From NCBI GenBank assembly GCA_030248225.1, contig JASANE010011670.1, forward strand, positions 83,867-147,866: a DNA stretch of 64,000 nucleotides, given 5' to 3'. Each line of letters opens with the position of its first letter. Position 1 is the first letter of the stretch. Under the pieces are notes generated by a model. That model worked only from the letters and a program-made list of their open reading frames with translations. It was not told the DNA's origin and ran no database searches. Both the position numbers and the translations under genes were made by a program. The stretch comes from Trileptium ribeirensis. Lineage: Eukaryota; Nematoda; Enoplea; Enoplida; Thoracostomopsidae. Shown here in pieces: positions 55,320 through 64,000 of the stretch.

Positions 55320-56265
55320 CTGCTGAACAATACGAAATTATTCCATTGCAGCAAAAAAGATTGAGTGCCGCCAGCATTTGTATTCCAGGAAGACATTTCG
55401 TTCCCTGAGGTCCATTTGTAGGTTAGATTAATTTACAGCAATAGTAAGTTACAGTGTTCCTCTTTGATTTGAGCTTAAATTTAGGGTTTCACAGCTCTGT
55501 ATACAGTTACGTCCAGAATGTAAAAACAACTTTCTGCGAATCGTTCAGGAAGTGATAGAGAACAGTTAATGCAAAAATAACAGCTATTGAGTTACGATTC
55601 GCCACTAGCTGTGCGCGAAGTTTTCGCTAACAATTCAGGAAAACTGTGCGTTTATTTCTGACCGTAACTGTACATCTTAAGCATAAATATCACAAAGACG
55701 AATGAAAATGCACATGTATGAAGCTACAGCGGTTTCAGCATGTACAAGAAATTCTATGTGAAACGCTCGCATTCCTTGTTTCACGGCTTTGGAACGGACG
55801 TGAAAGCGAAGCAATAAACGTGTACACATCATGCATACGTTCAACTTAAAATGATTTACTAAACAATATACAAAATAGTTACATTATCAAATGTTGTCCG
55901 CGGCATGCAATGTTAATGTTAGGCTGTGCGTTCATTCGTAGCTGAGCACTGACTACATACTTGCATATTTTTAACGTCGCAACACAGTAGAAATTACACT
56001 CGCATTAGGTATTATAATGCATTATTTATAAGGCTGTGTTCACATTGCGTCTGATCCACTCCGATGCGGGATATATATACTTTTATCGAAAACAAATTGG
56101 TTTTAACCCAATTGCATTCAGTTCTAGGAAGAAGATCAAAGAAGAGTGCGCACTGGTGCGTTACACCAGATAAATAATATATTATATATTCATTGTCTCC
56201 GGACGTTAAACTGCTAGTATATTGATATACCTGTCCTGCATTACAACGCCTGATATCTTTATCAG
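55320..56265. other. POGLUT2/3-like intron 2, distal part
   Basis: AT-rich intron sequence. A single terminus of the MITE family seen at 11303-11493 ('gctgtgttcacattgcgtct') lies at about 56032-56051; its partner end was not found. Confidence 0.45.
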
Positions 56266-56269
56266 TAAA

Positions 56270-56810
56270 ATGTCGACAATCATATTGCGTGTGCCTGTCA
56301 CTAACAAAGGCTCATCAAAAAGCAATAATCAAAAACCATCACGTCAAGCCAACAGTACTAACAAGCTGTCTGAGCGCCAACCTCGCCATTCGATTCAGTC
56401 GTCTGAACTTTCGACCGACAGCGAACTTTGCGCTGAATGTAAAAATGAAGGCGCGAACGACTGACTATTTCGAGTGCGATCTTTGCGGATGCTGGATCCA
56501 CTTTACCTGCATCAACATCACTAAAACCGACTCCAAACTATATGAAATTGCCTTGATTGTTTGCTCAGCTAGTCAAACATTCGCACAGAAACATCGACAG
56601 TCACGTTCTACCTCCAGTAGTGACTCTACATCCGCCAAAGATAATAGACTTACTAATGTCGAATTGTCAATTTCTTCGTTGGCTAAAGCCATCGACAAAC
56701 TTACCGCGGCCACTGCTGAAACGTCGGCTTCTATGGATATACTTAAACACTTAAATGTAAGCCAACTAACAACTGGAGTAGACTCCCAACAATACCAATT
56801 CCGATACTAG
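56270..56810 (+). pseudogene. PHD-finger gag-like (ORF1-like) protein of a retroelement
   Basis: Two plus-strand frames joined by a frameshift near 56455. The first has a Ser/Asn/Lys-rich leader starting at 'MSTIILRVPV' and ends in 'LCAECKNEGAND'. The second continues 'FECDLCGCWIHFTCINITK' and 'LIVCSAS', completing a PHD-type Cys4-His-Cys pattern whose last Cys has become Ser. After that comes a Ser-rich linker and a helical tail ('VELSISSLAKAIDKL'). PHD fingers of this kind occur in ORF1/gag proteins of invertebrate retroelements. It lies antisense in intron 2 of the glucosyltransferase. Confidence 0.6.
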
Positions 56811-56999
56811 TACCATGCCAATCACCTGGGCTCAAAATTATTGCATTTAACGATACAGGACATCATTTCCATATTCTATAGATACAACTACGGTACTCAA
56901 CTGCAATTTGAACAATTCGGACAGACACTGCCCGTAGCAAGCTTAGAAAATTGACGGCCATAAAATACACATGAGCTTACGCCGGCCGATGGTGCTCCG

Positions 57000-57251
57000 A
57001 TTCTAAATTTGAACCAGAAGTACACAAATTTAACCAGCATCATTGATTCCGGAGCAGTTCCTAACATTTCCTCCCTGGACCTTCGTTTGACGAAGAACAA
57101 GAGAACAGTTAGCCTGTTGCTAATGCTTCATAACTTCAGCACTAAGCTCCAAAAATTGAATTACTCTTTGAAGATTCGACGCTGGTGCGATGTTTATATT
57201 ACAGTATCGTCCGCTGTCAGCATCGTAGCCCGATTCAATGTAATAGCATGA
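57000..57251 (+). pseudogene. Possible retropepsin fragment
   Basis: 'NLTSIIDSGAVPNISSLDL' has the Asp-Ser-Gly-Ala triad of an aspartic protease. It follows the PHD-type gag-like frame on the same strand, as protease follows gag in LTR elements. No further pol sequence is recognisable before the MITE at 57372. Confidence 0.4.
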
Positions 57252-57371
57252 GAGCAGCAACAACTGCTGCTACCAGCAAAGGTAAAAATAGTATTCATAT
57301 AATAATTTCAAACTGCTGGAAATCTAATTATCAGGCGAAATATTGTTTCAACCTTGAACATACCTGCTCAC

Positions 57372-57792
57372 CAGCACGTAGCCAGGGGATTCGTGGAAGG
57401 GTGGGCAGTGGCGATGCCCCCTGAGATTGAGTTCGCTCACCCATGAGAAAACAGTTGAAAAATATAAACATTTCAAACAACATATAAGAAATGAATTTGT
57501 TGTCTTTGGTTATCACTTTTTGTTTTAATAATAGATATTTTGCCTAATTATTAGCTTTTGCAAGGTCTGTACAAATTTTACGTAATGGAACAATAATTTA
57601 TAAATGTATAAATTAAATATTAAAATAAATGTATATTATTATATTATTATTATATATTATTATTATTATATATTATTATATATTAATATTAAAATAAATG
57701 TATAAATTTATAAATGGAACAATAATTTATAAATGTAAAAGATTTTGAATTTGGCTTGCTCCAACTAAAATAGAAGTCTGGCTACGTTCCTG
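57372..57792. mobile_element. hAT-like MITE with AT-rich core (intron 2)
   Basis: The left end reads CAGCACGTAGCCAGGGGATT at 57372. The right end, on the minus strand from 57792, reads CAGGAACGTAGCCAGACTTC. The centre (57590-57740) is almost pure A/T with 'tattatta' runs flanked by duplicated 'aacaataatttataaatgta' blocks. The termini resemble the CAGTGGCGTAGCCAGG end at 4351. No coding capacity. Confidence 0.65.
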
Positions 57793-57856
57793 TTTGCACA
57801 TGTACTTATCCATAACTTGTGCGTATACGGTATAAAAATGAGAAATGTTTATGAAC

Positions 57857-58077
57857 CTCTAATTGTATATGGGGCCTTGGCAACCATTTGTCCGTCGAAT
57901 GTTTCCACGTTAAGCGACATATACGAGCAGGCTGTAAACATTCGATAACGAAGTACAAATGACCCGTCATGTCGATCGATCACCGACGATGCAGTGCGAC
58001 AATCATCGAATCGTTGATCAATTGGTTTTCCTTCCACCCAAAAACGCAGGTATTCTTCGCATGGCGATTTCGTTGCG
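57857..58077 (-). CDS. POGLUT2/3-like: POGLUT2/3-like, exon 2
   Basis: 221 bp, with acceptor TCTTTTTAG and donor AGAG|GTTCAT. It encodes the rest of the filamin-like domain: 'ATKSPCEEYLRFWVEGKPID', 'DRHDGSFVLRYRMF' and 'DGQMVAKAPYTIRG'. The DGSFxxRYRM and HVAKSPY-like blocks are diagnostic for KDELC-type proteins. Confidence 0.95.
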
Positions 58078-58289
58078 CTAAAAAGACTATTAATCTACAC
58101 GCTGCAACTAAACTAAACCGAATCTATTGAAACAAGCTCTAAATTTTATTTTTTTCATACTAAAGTTTTTGAGAAGCCATATCTGTTACAGTCACTTTAC
58201 ACTTCCGTATATATACGTATTTTAACTCTGTATTCAAATTGACACACATACCAAATTACCACAACCTGCCTGTCTAGGGTCACTCCATG

Positions 58290-58700
58290 GTGACAAGACG
58301 TCACGAAGCAGTTTGCTCTTACTACGATCTCTGCTACGGTGTCTCGGTGCCATTGTTAACATGGGACATGGTGGAAGTGCGGCTCCCAATTTTCAGATGC
58401 GGTGATCAGTATGCTAGGGCTTCTTCGTTCATGTGTAGGCCGTGACCAAAAAAGCGAAGACAATCTTGCTTGAGCCTATTCTATATCATGACATCAAGAA
58501 GACCGTTCCTTGCACGAATCTCAGCACTGCTAGCACGGTTAAACAATGTGAGCACAATGACCCGGCGTCAAAAGTTCTTGAATATTTAGCTGCTGGAGGT
58601 ACAGTTTCATAGGCCACACGCTGCTCCCGTAATACAGTACCGGTTGAACTTCAGAATTATAGATGCTTCTTTTGTTGGTCTAAACATCCCTGTTCGATAA
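58290..58700 (-). pseudogene. LINE reverse-transcriptase C-terminal fragment
   Basis: Minus-strand frames read 'RSIYNSEVQPVLYYGSSVWP' and then 'NSSAEIRARNGLLDVMI', a stop, 'RLKQDCLRFFGHGLHMNEE'. This is the YN...RPVLLYG...W, then R.I....R...GH..RM pattern at the C-terminal end of LINE reverse transcriptases. It lies in intron 1 of the glucosyltransferase, on the same strand. Confidence 0.7.
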
Positions 58701-59149
58701 AATTCGCTGTCGTATTGCTGGAAGCGCGCGCGGTGCACGGTTGATGCTGTTGCCTATCTCCAGTTAAGGTGATCGTGTGCCAGTTCAGACGGTACCCGTA
58801 GCTGCAGCTTACCACGTGATCGATGAGCGTATTGATACAACATGCACCGTCTGCGGAATACGGCGGCCACACCTATAATTGGTATCCCCGGTTCAGGTAT
58901 TGCAACTAACCAGGAAGGCTAGGTGAATGGCGGTCTAAGTTTTTTAACTCTAGAAATCGTACTATAACATATTCATTTAAATGTTGCAAATATATTCTTG
59001 AATTACAGTTGGTGGAGAAACAACTCACAATAACTGCTTCTGCGAAAAGAGTGTTAAAATTTATCCCAGCCCCATGACACGACAACCTATCGACGGGTGT
59101 TTTCAAAGCTACTGGTTATATTATTGTTAAATCACTAGGAATGCTGTAC
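58701..59149. other. No gene seen (intron 1)
   Basis: The minus strand may continue the LINE fragment upstream (near 58800-58860) but I cannot identify conserved RT blocks there. Confidence 0.35.
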
Positions 59150-60640
59150 ACTGAAATCTTGAGGAAAGAGGCCATGCCCTCAGAACAGAAGCTGATAGAC
59201 CTTTTGTCATTCCTTAACAAAGGCAATAATGTGCTGCGCAATAATTACAGGATTCCTCTAGGTTATACATGATTGCACTGTTGATCCTGGAAGCGGATAT
59301 TTACAGTCGACTTAAAAATTCACTGACAACTTTATTTCAAAAGTCAAGCGACATTTCGACCAGGTGGCCGCAGTGCCGAACAGATTTCCACGCGGCGATA
59401 ACTACTTCAATTATAGCAGTACGAATGCCTGCAGAAATCAGTCGGACCATTGTTGAGTTGAAAGCATAGTTGGAGGTGTGTACTGCAACACATCAGCAGC
59501 TGTACGAGGCTACAAGCATTGGACTGACTTACGTTGACTGACAGCCGTTGAAACTGTATTAGTAGTTGGCAAGGCATATTGAAAAACACCTTGACTAAGT
59601 TTGCCATAAATAATCATTAGGCATTTAAACCTTTTTGTAGGTCAATGCAAGCCACTTCTTTGAGCAGATGGACCCTTTGAGGCTGCCGTTTGTAGTCCAG
59701 GACTGTTTATACATTATTCCCAGCTAACCAAAATACATAGCGGCCCTTCGGCTATCCGCCACTTGCCGAACCGCTCGATAGTATACAACTCTCCCACGAG
59801 GTTATTCACGCCAACTGCATATTAACAATAGTTTTAAAACTAAATTAGTATAAATCAAGGCTCCATACTATATCCAGAAACTACACAGTGGATTACAATA
59901 TAAGTGGTAGTATCGCGAACAGCGATGGTGTTTGCAATCTGCGACTTTAACACTACCGACCTCACTATGCTGACGACATTGTTTTACTCGCGGTGTCCAG
60001 AGAACGTTTGCAGTCCATTCTAACATTTCTCAGTGTAAGAGGAAAGCGGTCCGACTGAACACTGGCGGTGGAAAACCAAGGATATGTCGATGATCCGAAC
60101 CACATCAATTTTCATCAATTGTAATAGAACTGTAAAACTTGACGAGTTTCCCTATCTTGACTCCATGATACACTGCGATCAAAGAAAACGTCTAAAGTTT
60201 CGACGTGACATCTGCGCGATATTAGCGTCAGTTTCAGGCCGTCATAATGTCTTTGCTCAAGCAACGTCACGTTCACGGCAAAGTTAAAGCCTTGTTGGAT
60301 AGCTGTTAGAATCTCACTCACAAAGGCTCATGAAATTGGGCAAACGAATCTGACAACCAGCACCTTTACGCAGTTCAAACAGTTTCAGGGCTCTGGCGAA
60401 TTCGAGTTGACTATGGCTCTAAGCTAAACATAAGTTCAATGTGCAACAGTGCTCAAACCAATCTTAGTTGCAATAAGACGAAAAAGAAAATGGTTTGCTT
60501 ATGATCGCAGGGTGTACCAACAGGTTAACAAAACTGGTCTTGCTAACTACTTGAATGCAACCTGGAGGCGGCCTAACGGGTGTGGTTGGAATGAAAAAAA
60601 TGCATTCAGCCTAGTGGCATGGCGTAGATAGCAATATGAT
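59150..60640 (+). pseudogene. LINE reverse-transcriptase remnant, opposite strand
   Basis: The best block is 'HYADDIVLLAVSRERLQSIL' near 59967-60030, with the YADD catalytic box. Near 60100-60300 weak RT-thumb-like sequence follows. Near 60475-60610 'RKRKWFAYDRR' and 'ATWRRPNGCGW' match the terminal RKWxWxGHxLRR...W.P.G.R tail of some LINEs. It is broken by stops and frameshifts. Two different LINE fragments therefore face each other within intron 1. Confidence 0.6.
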
Positions 60641-60727
60641 ACATTCGGGGAGCACCTTGTGAGAAGCCGAGAACCGCTTTCCATTGCAGAACAAGATTCA
60701 ACTCTAATTGTACTGTTAGTATCTTAC

Positions 60728-60863
60728 TTGTTTCCACTACGCTGGACCAGTTGAATGTAAAAATAGCGAACAGGAAGCACGGTGTGAGGTAGATCTAAGC
60801 CAGGACCATAGAGAAGAAACGACGCTGGAACAAAATCGCTGACAACAACACTACGCTCGGGGG
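60728..60863 (-). CDS. POGLUT2/3-like: POGLUT2/3-like, exon 1 found (5' boundary uncertain)
   Basis: It encodes 'LLYGPGLDLPHTVLPVRYFY' and 'IQLVQRSGN', matching the family's WGPGL...VLPVRYFYIQ...SGN start of the filamin-like domain. The donor is AA|GTAAGA. The 5' end is placed at an acceptor-like ACTTTCAG (60864-60871); TTGTTGTCAG some 20 bases further in is an alternative. The frame stays open upstream to an ATG at 60948, but those residues are not hydrophobic and do not look like a signal peptide. Confidence 0.8.
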
Positions 60864-60871
60864 CTGAAAGT

Positions 60872-61349
60872 TCTGAACATTTTTTATTTTTCCACGATTT
60901 GTCGAATGTAGCTCCGCACGGCAGTTGTAGCTGACATGTACTGGTCAAAATGGCAATCCCTACGGTCCAACAACGAATAATCTATAATAGTAAATTGTAT
61001 ATAGCATAGCACTTACAATATAAACTTTGCTACAACTATGACACAATTTATTTAGAACGGCTTGCAATGTATTCCAATATTTGTATGCACGGTTGTACAG
61101 TTTGCTCGTTCAAACTCAAGCTATAGCACTCGTTTGACCTCGACAATACAATACAAACATCTGAATGCACGGCAAGCGATGCTACATACAAATTTTCCTT
61201 ATTCGAAACTGCGAGCATAAAATTGTTCAAAATCCAAGACTAATGTTTTAGTCAAAAATAGCGCAATTAATGACATAGGTACTTCTCTTGCACTTCAAAG
61301 AGCTACTTTATATATCATAACACGGAATTAACAACTGGGCTATTACTAC
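60872..61349. other. No gene seen
   Basis: Searched on the minus strand for a signal-peptide exon of the glucosyltransferase without success. Confidence 0.4.
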
Positions 61350-62055
61350 TAGTATCTCGCAAGCGAAGGTGGAACGAAGCGAGCGTGTTTGCATTTTTAA
61401 TATGTTTTGCTTAATCACTTGTAACAGACAGTGTTTGATGTATATAGCACCCTAAAACCTCTTGAACCCTGAATTCATTGAACATCCTAAAACCTCGTCA
61501 ACCCTAAACCCGTCGAAAGCAACCGACAAGCTCCGTCGAGTATTTGTGCTGGTCTCTAGATAACCAAATCATTTTATTCAATTTTCATAAATGTATACCT
61601 ATATATAGACCATTCTTGATGCCTTGCACGGAATACATAGTTAGACAAATGAAAATGCACATTTTGGAAATCGGGTTCGTCGATCGTAAAACCTACGAAA
61701 AGGTATAATAGGCAAGGTGCACTTTAGATAGGAAAACCACCATATCCAAGTGCTTGGCAACCTAATAGGCACGCTTTGCAAGGCAAAAACAAGCAATAAC
61801 ACGGCACCTGTATCGCCAGATTTGGCAAAGAACACTAAAAAACGTGTTTTTGCCATTTTGACCAGGAAGATGTGGTCGGAACTGTTCACGTTCAACTAAA
61901 CTGCACATCGTCGATACTTTTGCTATCGAACAAAAAAGTGTCGAATTAAATCCATCCGAAAATAAGTTATGAATGACAGCGACAGACAAAAAAATAAATT
62001 TTCAAGATTTTCTTCCTTGCGCAATAAGTGAAAACTCCGCTCGCTCCGTTTCAAT
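61350..62055 (+). repeat. Dispersed repeat family B, copy 2
   Basis: About 0.7 kb. It starts 'ctagtatctcgcaagcgaag' and 'gtggaacgaagcgagcg', and ends with 'gaatgacagcgacagacaaa' and 'ccgctcgctccgtttcaa'. The last, on the minus strand, reads 'ttgaaacggagcgagcgg' and mirrors the left end. It parallels the copy at 51645-53115 and gives the clearer view of the element's size. Confidence 0.72.
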
Positions 62056-63010
62056 AATACAAGAACCAACCAACGTATTGTGCTAAATTTTTTCTGTAAA
62101 GTTTGGTAAAGGTTAACTATACATCATCATTAGTTATTTATATAGCGCATTCAAAAATACCTTCCCAGTTTATTTTTTACGCGCCACCAGTAAAACTAAA
62201 TGGTTTCAACGCATAACCTAGATTAATAGCGTTGCAAATTCTAATTTAGCATATAATGTATATACTCATCAACTTGGATGAAACGTCGCAAACATTACTT
62301 CAGTATGGTAAATCGGCTGACGACACAGATAACAAATTTTCATGCATGACAAAATACTTTGTTAACAGATATGCTATCAATAATGACACAAATACCGTGA
62401 AGATTTGGCCCAAATCAGACAAGCAATACCAAAATCCTGGCTAACTGCGAAAATATTCCCGGACCATGCACTTAAAATAGTGGTCTGGACCATGAAACCC
62501 AGCGGAAAAGTATATTGGATTTATCGATATTATGAGCAATCTAAACGGGCGTTGCATAAGAGCAGCTACAAAACAGACGGGACCTCATTAATAAATTCGT
62601 AGGTTATTCCATATATTGGTATCAAATGATAACAAATTTAAACATCTAAACCTTAAGTTCTTGCTTTATACACGTAATTACATTCTGAATTTCGTAGCTT
62701 AGTAAGATCTACCTCATTCAAAACACACTTTTTGAAAATTTTTGTAACTTGGTAATAAATGCATGGTAGTGATGGCTTGTCGTCGACAATCATCGCACAA
62801 AAACAGTCTTAAAACGTTACTGGTTTCACGGCTGAATATCACGTATAGCATGGAGCCAAAATACTACTACTACTATGAACAAACAAAATTGAACATACCA
62901 AACCCATTTGTCGTCAAATCATCAGTATCATCGTAAACAGAACAACTTTGAAAATGCCATCAATCTCCATTGCATCGAACCAAGACAATCGTATAGTGTA
63001 GTTTAGTAGT
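62056..63010. other. No gene seen
   Basis: AT-rich. Short plus-strand frames at 62256-62602 show no recognisable motif. Confidence 0.4.
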
Positions 63011-63330
63011 TATTCAAATATTAAAAGTAAAGCATAAACGTACATCAGGACCGATGGATTTGTAACACCATTTTGGTTTCATACCACCAAGCACAAATAC
63101 AACGAGTGAGGTCGAAAGAAATCGGTTATATGCCGTGAGCTTAATAGAACAATGCTTTAATAAACTTAGTTATTCAAACATGAAAAGGAAGATATAAACG
63201 TACATCAGGACCGATGGATTTGTAACACCATTTTGGTTTCATACCACCAAGCACAATTACAACGAGTGAGGTCGAAAGAAATCGGTTATATGCCGTGAGC
63301 TTAATAGAACAATGCTTTAATAAACTTAGA
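63011..63330 (+). repeat. 160-bp tandem duplication
   Basis: Two copies (about 63011-63170 and 63171-63330) are almost identical over 'aaacgtacatcaggaccgat' to 'caatgctttaataaacttag'. The second copy differs in a few bases at its start. A third unit is not present. Confidence 0.88.
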
Positions 63331-64000
63331 TGTTCTGATATGTGTATATAAATATCAAAATAGAGCTTGGAGGCTTACATCTGGCAGAACATTGATTGAA
63401 GGGATATTAATAAATACATACAAACACACTAAATAAGTTGGACTTAGTAAAATATTTAAGCTATATAGACATCTCCAACAGTTACCACGATATATGCCAC
63501 AGGAAAATTTTTGCAGATTTCATAATAAAGTATAGGTTCTGACGAAAGTATAAATATATTTACCGTATAATGATACACATGTGTACCTGTAAAAATGAAC
63601 CTTAAGGTACTAACATTAAAATTTTTTTGCGGATTTTGAACACAAGTACTGAGTTGTTCCACCCGTATTCCTTGACAAATGGAAATAAGCATTTGGGTCA
63701 CTTCACGAAACCATGTAATTTGGGTCCGGGGGGGGCTACATGGCACTTTTGGCCCATACCACCAGTCTTTTGGAAGGAAACCTAATGGCGCTGTGTGGTG
63801 TAGTAATATGCTGTACGACGGTCATTATAAGGTATGGTGGACTCTCTGTGCCCCTAGCATAGCAGGAGCTAGGGGTTCACAAATCGGATGTGCCAAATGA
63901 AGCCAAAAACACATGTCCCGCTGTAAACGTTCGCTTTATCGCCAGCACACGATACATATGTGTGTTTTTCATTTCACTGTGATCGTTCGATATTTGCCAA
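63331..64000. other. No gene seen
   Basis: AT-rich with a G8 run near 63728. The 96-codon minus-strand frame at 63456-63746 lacks recognisable motifs and does not look like the missing signal-peptide exon. Confidence 0.4.

Larger units (their letters stand above)
43769..60863 (-). other. POGLUT2/3-like: Gene: protein O-glucosyltransferase 2/3 (KDELC-like), at least 9 exons
   Basis: A host gene read from nine exons that agree in phase at every junction and together give about 507 residues, the usual size of the animal POGLUT2/3 family without a signal peptide. The domain order matches: a filamin-like immunoglobulin fold (exons 1-2), then a CAP10/GT90 glucosyltransferase domain (exons 3-9). 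Family members act in the ER lumen and add O-glucose to EGF repeats of proteins such as Notch and fibrillins, using UDP-glucose. Key blocks are present: 'SWCGSNDTKDIVLPTYE', 'PPWAYKIGRAFWRGRDSR', '[20 protein letters not shown]'. The signal-peptide exon was not found and may lie above 60863 or outside the window. No KDEL-like retention signal is seen at the C-terminus. Introns are 0.55-4.2 kb and full of transposon remnants. Confidence 0.9.

Noticed and set aside
60864..60948. Upstream extension of exon 1 to an ATG at 60948 as the real start of the glucosyltransferase
   Set aside because: The added residues are polar and Lys/Cys-rich with no hydrophobic core, unlike the signal peptide expected for an ER-lumen enzyme. 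An acceptor-like AG is available at 60864.
63456..63746. 96-codon minus-strand frame considered as the signal-peptide exon
   Set aside because: No N-terminal hydrophobic stretch in the right place and no splice donor in a phase that fits exon 1.
1..64000. CRISPR arrays, bacterial operons, riboswitches, rRNA genes
   Set aside because: No regularly spaced repeats with unique spacers, no prokaryotic gene arrangement and no rRNA-like conserved segments were seen.

Overview
The window is nuclear DNA from an invertebrate animal that I cannot name. The signs are GT-AG introns of about 0.5-4 kb, an AT-rich background, one conserved animal gene split over at least nine exons, and layers of decayed transposons (hAT, mariner/IS630-like, Ty3/gypsy, BEL/Pao, LINE, several MITE families). 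Nothing looks bacterial: no operons, ribosome-binding sites or CRISPR array.

Layout. 1-3771: no gene; a degenerate tandem array and a dispersed repeat. 3772-6912: a hAT element with matching termini and an internally deleted transposase. 9449-10516: a dead mariner-like element with clear inverted ends. 11303-11493: a MITE. 11494-16922: GC-richer DNA without a convincing gene, probably partly the 3' region of the next element. 16923-24348 (minus strand): a 5'-truncated gypsy element with open reading frames for RT thumb/RNase H/integrase plus a very long tail, followed by two extra genes. 24346-27088 (minus): a decayed BEL/Pao pol, fused in frame to the gypsy pol. 27675-28296: a near-perfect 311-bp tandem duplication. 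28710-29051: a palindromic array. 29240-34500 (plus): a second, badly decayed gypsy-like element with an envelope-like region upstream of its pol and a MITE inside its integrase. 36938-37398: a TTAA-flanked MITE. 43769-60863 (minus): a POGLUT2/3 (KDELC-like) protein O-glucosyltransferase gene whose introns hold Tc1-like MITEs, LINE fragments, a hAT MITE and other repeats. 60864-64000: repeats only; the signal-peptide exon of the glucosyltransferase is not identified.

The most interesting object is the gypsy element at 16.9-24.3 kb. Downstream of pol, where an env gene often sits, it carries two intact paralogous genes. Each has an N-terminal NADAR (YbiA-like) domain and a C-terminal domain resembling a degenerate SGNH/GDSL hydrolase. 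Each presumed start codon directly follows a splice-acceptor-like AG, which suggests expression from spliced subgenomic RNAs. NADAR domains cleave N-glycosidic bonds, and some remove ADP-ribose from guanine, so a retroelement carrying two of them suggests a counter-defence or nucleotide-repair role. That role is inference. The glucosyltransferase is the only host gene I can support, and its exon junctions agree in phase throughout.
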